64,000 bases of DNA, taken from Heterobilharzia americana. Taxonomy: Eukaryota; Platyhelminthes; Trematoda; Strigeidida; Schistosomatidae. Position numbers and translations under genes: made by a program. This document shows positions 57,538 through 64,000 of the stretch, piece by piece. Position 1 is the stretch's first letter, and each line of letters opens with the position of its first letter. The stretch spans positions 70,251,160-70,315,159 of the forward strand of contig OX104130.1 of assembly GCA_944470555.2 (NCBI GenBank). The letters run 5' to 3'. The notes below the pieces were generated by a model. It did no database searches, was not told where the DNA came from, and saw only the letters and a program-made list of their open reading frames with translations.

Positions 57538-60500
57538 GTATGGTTAGTTTTTCATCTAAAAATTTAGGTTGGTATGACTATCATCAGTGTTAGCATTTTT
57601 CATCCCCCTTATACTTTCTCTGACCTAATTTCCATTGTTTTGTTCGATTGTATTAGTATCGAAGTTCGGACCAGTACGTATCAGTTCTTGTTTTAATAAT
57701 ACCTGAATTCCTATAGGAGGGATAATGAGAAGAAAGGTAACAACAGTGGGAATGGGAACTGTAATAAATTTAAGTTAGAAATCTTTGTCTCACGAAGGAA
57801 AGTTAAGTGAACATGTCGCTTGTGGAACACAACAGCCAGTTTGACTAAACTGAAAGTTCTTGTGCGTAAACAGTCTCTCTATACATGCGTGAAACTACCA
57901 ACTGAATGAATCTGTATACTTTATCTGTTTGAATAAAACGTTTTTCGAATTATTTCACTTACAACTGTGACTCTTAGTTAGACTTCAAGCGTTCTCCAGA
58001 TTAAGTAGCTTATTTACTTACCAACTTTCCTGCATTGTATAACAGTGCATGACATGTTTTGTAATTGCTCCCCCCGATTGGAAGATGAAAAGGTCAAGTG
58101 TGTATTTAGGGAAGAGATAGATAAGCACTTGTTTAAACACGGTAGCAATTCTGTTTCTGAGGAAACCCGGAGTAATACTAAGCCTGTTGTAAAAGCAGCG
58201 GTATGGGCAGCTGGTGACCAGCATCCAAGGGGTTAGCAAAAGCCATTAAATTCCCGCAAACTCATCCGAACTAATTGATGCTAGAAAACTGGTTCCAGCT
58301 GGCTCTGATCACAACGAAAAGTGAAAACAGCCTAAACGTGAACTGACAACAAGCAGTGGTGGATGGCAAACGTGAAAAAGGTGGAGAAGGCATCAGGACT
58401 AGGTAATACTCGGTGATTATTCGGGCATATTAGGGTTACCTTGCAGGAAGATGATGTTCAGTGAAGCCATCAGCGAAAACTACGGGTTCACAATAACGTA
58501 TCGAAACAGGTGGTGGTAACGTTGAATGTAACACTGAAAAAAATGTTCAACTACACTTCATTTTCCCAATAACAAGCTGGAACCTGAATAGGGTATAGAT
58601 GCCCGCCGTTTAACTCTCCTCGAATTTGGGAAGACTGTTCGTAACCTGAAACAGTACAGAGCAGCAGGACCTGACGGTTTACCATCAAAGGATTTTAAGG
58701 GTGGGAGTAAAAACATGGTAAAGTAACCGGGATACTAGCAGGTGAATCAAAGCAAGAGACGGTTTCACCAGACTGGTCTAAATCATGTCATTGACATCCA
58801 TGGGAAAGGAGGCAAGTCTTTGTATGGCAGCCATAAGGAGGTCAGTCTGAATAACATCCTAAGGACCATAGTTCTATGACACCCGTTTGCAGCTTGAGAA
58901 AAACATGCAGGTTTCAGCCACGAATAGCAACGTATTGATCAGATCTTCAACTTTCATTAGTAACACAAGAATATTACCGGTGCACTTTGCTTGTTACATT
59001 TCTTGACTTGAAGGTGGCATTCGACTGTGTCGACAGAGGGGTTATTGTGACAGTGCCTGACTGTGAAAAGAGCACCCAGGAAGTATGTAATGCTAACTAA
59101 AGCCCTCTAATGGAGCTCGTGCTCCCATGTAAGGGCTTTTAAAAAGTTATTTTCTGAAGTAAAGACAATCAGTGGTGTTTGTGTGCCGTCGTCGACTCAG
59201 ATATTGCGCATGGTAACTTATCGTATATTCTATCATTTGATATAAGATTTGGCTTTAAAACTCAAAGTGACCAGATTAAAAATGATAATAATTCATAATT
59301 CGGTGACTTTTTGTTTGAACAGTGTCAGGAAATGTAGGCTCCGTGGTTGGGGTTTGTAATACAACCGAGATCTATTGTTACAGATTAAGTGGTTTGGCTC
59401 CGGATCAATCACAGCGCCGCAGATTCACCGAACCTTATTCTTCTTATGAAGGATAAGAATGCAAACAAACATCTTTGTTATTTTTGTGTCTTCGCATCTT
59501 ATGACTGCTTGCCGCTACCGGTAACTAGTTGCTGTTTAATGTGATGTATAGCATCAACAAGTATTCAAACTTTGTCCACTTTTTATTGATGGTTTATTGT
59601 TTTAGATAGGATTTCTTACATTTATCTTCTTAGCAATGATTATTATTAAGTTATTAATTGATGGCTACACATCAACGATGTCATTTCTCCAAGAATTTAC
59701 TTTTCTGAGCACCTGGGTATGTGATTCCGGTAGTTGAAATGTCATCATCATCAATATCAACATAGTTGAAATGTAAGACTGATATATCTCTTCTTTATTA
59801 GGCAACAACTCACAAGTCAACTACTTTATATGAATGGCTATATCGTATGAATTAGCAACTAATTCTTAGCACCAGTGTAAGAAGATCAGTGGACATAAAG
59901 TAATTCATCCTGTAAGCGACCAATGGAACGTCCACCTACTGACTAACGATAGTTGCGAAACTCGTTATTACTTTCACTTGTATTCCGTGACGTAAAATGT
60001 CTACTGAGATGTGAATTCATAAGACTTCATCCGCCTTTATTTTTTATAAGTGAAGCTTTCCCTTCATCACTCTTAACTCCAGCTATCTGTATTTATTATA
60101 GAAGTCAGGCAACATGAGATGTTTGATTCCCGATAAATAAGCAAGTCATATTCCTCATGAAGAAAAAGAAAAACAGTGTTTCGGAAACATCAAGAAAAAA
60201 TCCATGGATTTGATAATCTTGATTATATTTTCTGTGAACTTTGGTAGCTTAACTCTGAGCTCCTGAATTTGCTTGGGATAATTGACATAAAATAGGCAGC
60301 ACCATGGTTCTGCGGTATTCCCCTTCTTTGCATACCACTGATTAGATATTCCTTTATTTAGCATTCCCTTGCCTATGAATTATTATTTTCTCTGCGCTTA
60401 AAGCATTGAGTGTACTTCGATAGGTTATTTTGGAAAGAGAAAGGAAATATAATGGTGCATAAAATAAAATAATTTAGAAAATGTATTACTTGAGTCGAGC

Positions 60501-60558
60501 TTTTACTGGTTATTATGTCCCATGTTCTTTTTTTCTTTCCAACTATTGCTTTATCGAG
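57538..60558 (+). other. HINFP: HINFP intron 2
   Basis: GTATGG...ATCGAG, about 3.0 kb. It contains the non-LTR fragment at 58030-59100; the rest (57538-58029 and 59101-60558) is AT-rich with nothing recognised. Confidence 0.7.
58030..59100 (+). mobile_element. Second RTE-type family, RT fragment in HINFP intron 2 (+)
   Basis: Plus-strand blocks in shifting frames: 'WWMANVKKVEKASGLGNTR' (about 58360-58415), 'YRAAGPDGLPSKDF' (about 58655-58695), 'HGKGGKSLYGSHKEVSLNNI' (about 58798-58857), 'IDQIFNFH' (about 58935) and motif A 'FLDLKVAFDCVDRG' (about 59000-59040). These belong to the same family as the C-terminal fragment at 50215. It ends just after motif A. Heavily mutated. Confidence 0.72.
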
Positions 60559-60783
60559 GAATATACTGACTCTCGGTATCCGGCAGGTGTGCGGTTGAAG
60601 TGTTTATGGGAAGATTGTACCTATGTGACCAATCGTTTAAAATATCTCTCAGGCCATTTGGATACTCATACTCAAACCAAACGTGTAGCTTGTCCTACAT
60701 GTGGTCTGTTGTTAGTTAATTCTGGCAAGTTAGAAAATCATTTGAAACGCCAACAAATCCATTTGTTAAACAAAGGTGGTAAC
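60559..60783 (+). CDS. HINFP: HINFP ortholog, coding exon 3 (zinc fingers 4 and 5)
   Basis: 75 codons between acceptor ATCGAG|GAATAT (pyrimidine-rich TTTTTTTCTTTCC upstream) and donor AAC|GTAAGT at 60783/60784, phase 0. Finger 4 is C-x4-C-x12-H-x3-H ('CLWEDCTYVT...HLDTH'). Finger 5 starts 'VACPTCG' and ends 'ENHLKRQQIH' (C-x2-C-x12-H-x6-H). The joint 'HTQTKRVACPTCG' is nearly the same as that between fingers 4 and 5 of vertebrate HINFP, the strongest single identifier. The three exons give 219 codons; the remaining fingers are expected beyond the window or in an unseen exon. Confidence 0.85.
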
Positions 60784-61549
60784 GTAAGTGTTGTTAAACG
60801 GCACAGCTATAGCTGTTATTAGCTAAAAATTTCATTTTCAAAGCCTTTTTCTCAACATACATGATATGTGTGCTGATGTTCTTCGGTATCATTTGTGAAG
60901 TTTAATCACACCGGTAGCATAGTACATGGTATTTATTAGATTACGGTGTTTTGCTCTAAATCCTTTAGTAACGTCTAATATAATGAAGCATATTTACCCA
61001 TATAGACCTCTTTATTAGGTTCATGAAAGAGTATGTTTGTAGGCGTCTTAAGCTACAGAAGCATTTGCATGCTCACTGAGGAGGGTTTTTTTACATCAGA
61101 GAATAATCATTAATTCCTGCGGAAGACTACCTTAAACTAAACGATCTACTGTTCATTCGCTTATATACAGAATGTGTTGCGTACAAAGATTTGAAAAATG
61201 ACAATATCATATTACAGAAAAGATGTAACTAATAGTTTGGTTTCGTTTTTTGAACTACTGACATTTCATCAGGTGGCTACGACTGGGAAGAGTGAGCTCA
61301 CAGTGTATATGTATTTGTAATATTTGTGCTACAACTTTACCGTAGTTTAAGCAGACATCACCTTAAAGACTAAATGGACATTTTCAGCCATCATAGTTCT
61401 TAGTTTCATCCACCCCACAATCGATTTGCAATACCCATCGTCTGATTGTCTGATTCTGTCAGTTTGGGATCTTTTACCAAATATGTAACATCATCTAATA
61501 CATACTGTATTCAGAATATACAATCTTTTAACGATTCTCTTTAGTAAAA
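60784..61549 (+). other. HINFP: Start of HINFP intron 3, no feature seen
   Basis: Begins GTAAGT. No further finger (C-x2-C...H-x3-H) was found on the plus strand here or within the TE sequence to 64000. Confidence 0.5.
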
Positions 61550-61615
61550 ATTTGGCACTGTAGTACAGCATAATTCCATACTGAATAAGTTTATTTGATA
61601 TAGCACACATTGAAA
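61550..61615 (-). repeat. Terminal module, minus orientation
   Basis: Minus strand: CAATGTGTGCTATATCAAAT, AAACTTATTCAGTATGGAAT, ending TACTACAGTGCCAAA. The CAGTAAG start of the module is lost or diverged. Adjoins the 3' end of the CR1-like element. Confidence 0.6.
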
Positions 61616-61619
61616 GCGT

Positions 61620-63650
61620 TCCTTACAGCATAGCGTTTTAGTTTTCAGCTTTCAAGTTTAAAGATAGTAGGTCGAGTACCCTATATTAATCCTGGCAGTA
61701 TTTCTGTGAAGATCCAGTTTCTCCTTAAAAGCATTCACCGAAGGAGCAGATACCACATATTCCGATAATAAGTTCCAACTGTTCACCACCCTGTTACAGA
61801 ATCTGAATCCCACTTGTAGTTTATTCGACCATCACTTTTGAACTTTTTATGGTTATCTATTAGATAACCAGTCTCAGGAGGATTAAATAGATTAGAAATA
61901 TAAACACTCAATTCATTATTTATGATACGATACGCTAAAATCAGACCCCTTTCCACTCTCCAGGTAACTGGACCTGAGACAGAGATAAATTAAATATCTC
62001 TATTAGAGGTTCGTGAGTAATGTCAACCAAGATCAGAAACAGTTTGGAGTGCAAACCGTCGGAACCTGATGACTGACAGGGTTTTAAATAATTTAGCAAT
62101 CTAAACACTGCTTCACTATCCATCAAAGCAGGAGCCGTTTGTGTGATCTCAACCATGGCCTAACTTTACATCTGTTTGTTAATATCTACAGAAAAATTCT
62201 TAATTAAGTAATTCGATTCTGCCAAGAAAACATCCAAGTTTTCACTGGGAGGTAGATTGGGTATTCCGTCATACCTTCTGATCCTGCTCCTGCTCTTAAT
62301 ATCTGAGAAAAGCGTTTTAGGGCAAACATCACAGTTATACACTGATTGCTTTTCATACTCAATGGGGCGTTTAGTGATGAGAGTCTCACAAGAGTTTCGA
62401 ACTTTGTAGTACTGTAACTTGAAAGTAATACAACCCGTCTCTATAAATAGATCGCAGCACCCCTTCCTCCTCAACAGACTTTAGATCCTATTATCTATCT
62501 AACGTGTTCTTTGAGAAGACGTTCGTGGTATTGACTGAGGAATAATGAAAGGGGATGCGACACTTTCGAATGTTGTCTTAAATTTTTCCCAAGCTTTTTC
62601 AACAGCCTAGTCTGTGTTGACAAACCAATCCATTAAAACCGCTGTCCCTAATCGCTGTCAGATCTGCACGCCAGATATTTGTTCCGGAGGGAATCAATCG
62701 ATAAACCAAGTCGTAAGTTCTGAATTCGAAAGTAAGAACTAAGTGGTCACTGTTCACCAGCAGTGGGAGGTGATTCACAGCCTTATAATGGTGAGTGAAT
62801 ATTAAATTCAACATTGAAAGCTCATCTCTCGATCAAAATGTGTAAGTAAAACTGCATTTTATACACGAATACATTCGAAGGTAGCAACTCGATATTTAGA
62901 CAGCGATTTGAACATGTAGCATTCAGGTCTTCCACTATCAAGCGCCTATTGCTAGTGCCCCGCCTTAATACCTTCCCGAATATATAGCGCTGCGTCACCA
63001 CCGTCAGGACTAATGACTCTATCCGTTCCTATGTAGGTAAATCCCGGTATAAGTTGCGCAAGGTCTACGCCCTCTAATCATCATGTTTCCTCGGCAAAAT
63101 TCGCTACGGAGACCTCACCACCTGAAAACCCAATAATTGTTTTAGCTTTTTCCTGATGGGTCTTAAGTCGGATCACAGCTTCCCCTCTCCTCACCCTATC
63201 CTCAAGTAGCTGATCATAACGTGATCTCATTATCTTATCCTTAACCTTGTATGCATTCCTGAGAGCAATCCCACGTTCTTTGGGAGTATCCAGCACAACC
63301 TTCATGAAACACCATGCATTACCAACTTTCTCCACTTCCCACCATCCTAGTCCCAACACCCCATATGCTCCCACAGGAGACTGATAGGTGTTCTAGTGCT
63401 GGTGCAATAAGTTGCAAATCATGAGCGTGTCGCTTAGGTGCATCCGAGTCTGTCGACTTCTCTAAGTTACGAAATATTACACTGTAGTCTCCTTGTTTCT
63501 AGATTCAGTACTTAAGATCTTTGATACCTGTTTAACGTCTTTAGATGTCTTTGCTGTCAACGATCGAGTGTTTGTTGGTGTCCTGTTATTAGAATCATCA
63601 ATCCACTTGTGCTGGGATGCCTCTATGCCATCAGTGATTTGAGTTACGTG
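61620..63650 (-). mobile_element. CR1-like non-LTR retrotransposon (-) lacking its RT core
   Basis: Right to left: an N-terminal segment 63374-63081, endonuclease blocks 'LIPGFTYIGTDRVISPDGGD' and 'ALYIREG' (about 63060-62960), 'SDHLVLTFEF' (about 62730-62760), linker frame 62474-62166 ('CPKTLFSDIKSRSRIRRYDG'), then 62156-61941 with 'SSGSDGLHSKLF' and 'LPGEWK'. The sequence then jumps to 'GLILAYRIINNELSVY' and 'NRVVNSWNLL', the C-terminus, ending near 61640. RT motifs A to D are absent, so an internal deletion removed the catalytic part. Lies in the putative HINFP intron 3, antisense. Confidence 0.78.
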
Positions 63651-63839
63651 GTACACTGGGTAAATCAGGATTGCTCACTGGTTTAGCCGATTTCTGCAAT
63701 AGAATTATTGTAATATCCATTACAGACATATACCGAGACCGTATTATTAATGAAACCAAGGAATGACAGGTGAAAGAACTATCTGAAGTAGGTGTTGTTG
63801 GTACGATAATAAGCAGTAAATTGTACTCGAAAGGTTATT

Positions 63840-64000
63840 CAGTAAATAACGCTGTTTCAGTGTGATCTATCAGATAAACTTGTTTATATTACGTAATAAA
63901 TTGTGTGAAACGTTGTTCAGTAAGTAATACTGTTTCAATGTATGACAAATCTGATAAACAGGCTAAAATAGAATTTTATGCTACCATATTGCCCAAGTTT
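63840..64000 (+). repeat. Two tandem terminal modules, plus orientation
   Basis: First unit at 63840 (CAGTAAATAACGCTGTTTCA, GATAAACTTG). Second at 63918 (CAGTAAGTAATACTGTTTCA, ATCTGATAAACAGG), ending GCTACCATATTGCCCAAG near 64000. Both are preceded by GAAA-G/C-GTT-TT (GAAAGGTTATT, GAAACGTTGTT). Spacing 78 bp. Confidence 0.7.

Noticed and set aside
1..64000. CRISPR arrays, prokaryotic operons or defence systems
   Set aside because: No regularly spaced repeats and no bacterial-type coding density; the sequence is eukaryotic throughout.
61620..64000. Further HINFP zinc-finger exons within the last 2.4 kb
   Set aside because: No C-x2-C...H-x3-H pattern on the plus strand; the interval is occupied by a CR1-like remnant and terminal modules.

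Overview
The window looks like AT-rich, repeat-laden nuclear DNA of a digenean flatworm, most likely a schistosomatid. Four things point there: hammerhead-ribozyme SINEs of the Schistosoma Sm-alpha type; Ty3/Gypsy copies of CsRn1/Boudicca type (tRNA-Trp primer site, CHCC gag motif); several Penelope-like (PLE), RTE-like and CR1-like retroelements of the kinds common in schistosomes; and a host gene split by introns of about 3 kb. No prokaryotic-style genes or operons are present. Most of the window is retroelement debris in different states of decay; the one host gene I recognise is the 5' part of a HINFP (histone H4 transcription factor) ortholog.

Layout. 1-3058: RTE-clade non-LTR element, copy 1 (+), ending in (TAA)n. 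6.05-7.01 kb: PLE remnant between inverted terminal repeats. 8.88-10.06 kb: 5'-truncated RTE copy 2. 12.0, 15.7, 22.6, 23.2 and 27.1 kb: a tRNA-derived SINE family. 18.17-19.71 kb: PLE remnant (-), again between inverted modules. 21.2-22.0 kb: PLE C-terminal remnant. 25.56-26.35 kb: three hammerhead SINEs. 28.2-33.3 kb: a PLE (-) interrupted by a Ty3/Gypsy element (29,807-32,384; LTRs, PBS, gag, protease, start of RT, PPT, ATGT target duplication). 34.34-37.06 kb: RTE copy 3, internally deleted. 39.4-41.6 kb: PLE (+) with an unidentified insert. 43.66-44.09 kb: one unexplained ORF (-). 44.46-48.8 kb: near-complete CR1-like element (-) with a PHD-finger ORF1. 50.2-50.6 kb: C-terminal piece of a second RTE-type family (-).

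54.03-60.78 kb: three phase-0 exons encoding zinc fingers 1-5 of HINFP. Intron 1 holds a PLE fragment, a 338-bp foldback element, a hammerhead-like motif and an (AT)n tract. Intron 2 holds another RTE-type fragment. The remaining HINFP exons are not visible and probably lie beyond position 64,000. 61.6-63.65 kb: a CR1-like element (-) lacking its RT core, with the dispersed terminal module on both sides.

The most interesting layer is not coding. At least eight copies of a terminal module starting CAGTAAGTAATACTG flank PLE (and once CR1) remnants in inverted pairs. Upstream of the module is a GAAAC..ATC stretch resembling the self-cleavage arm of a hammerhead ribozyme. Together with the three SINE hammerheads and a separate hammerhead-like fold in HINFP intron 1, self-cleaving RNA appears to be a recurring theme. 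All this was read by eye; alignment and folding would be needed for firm boundaries.
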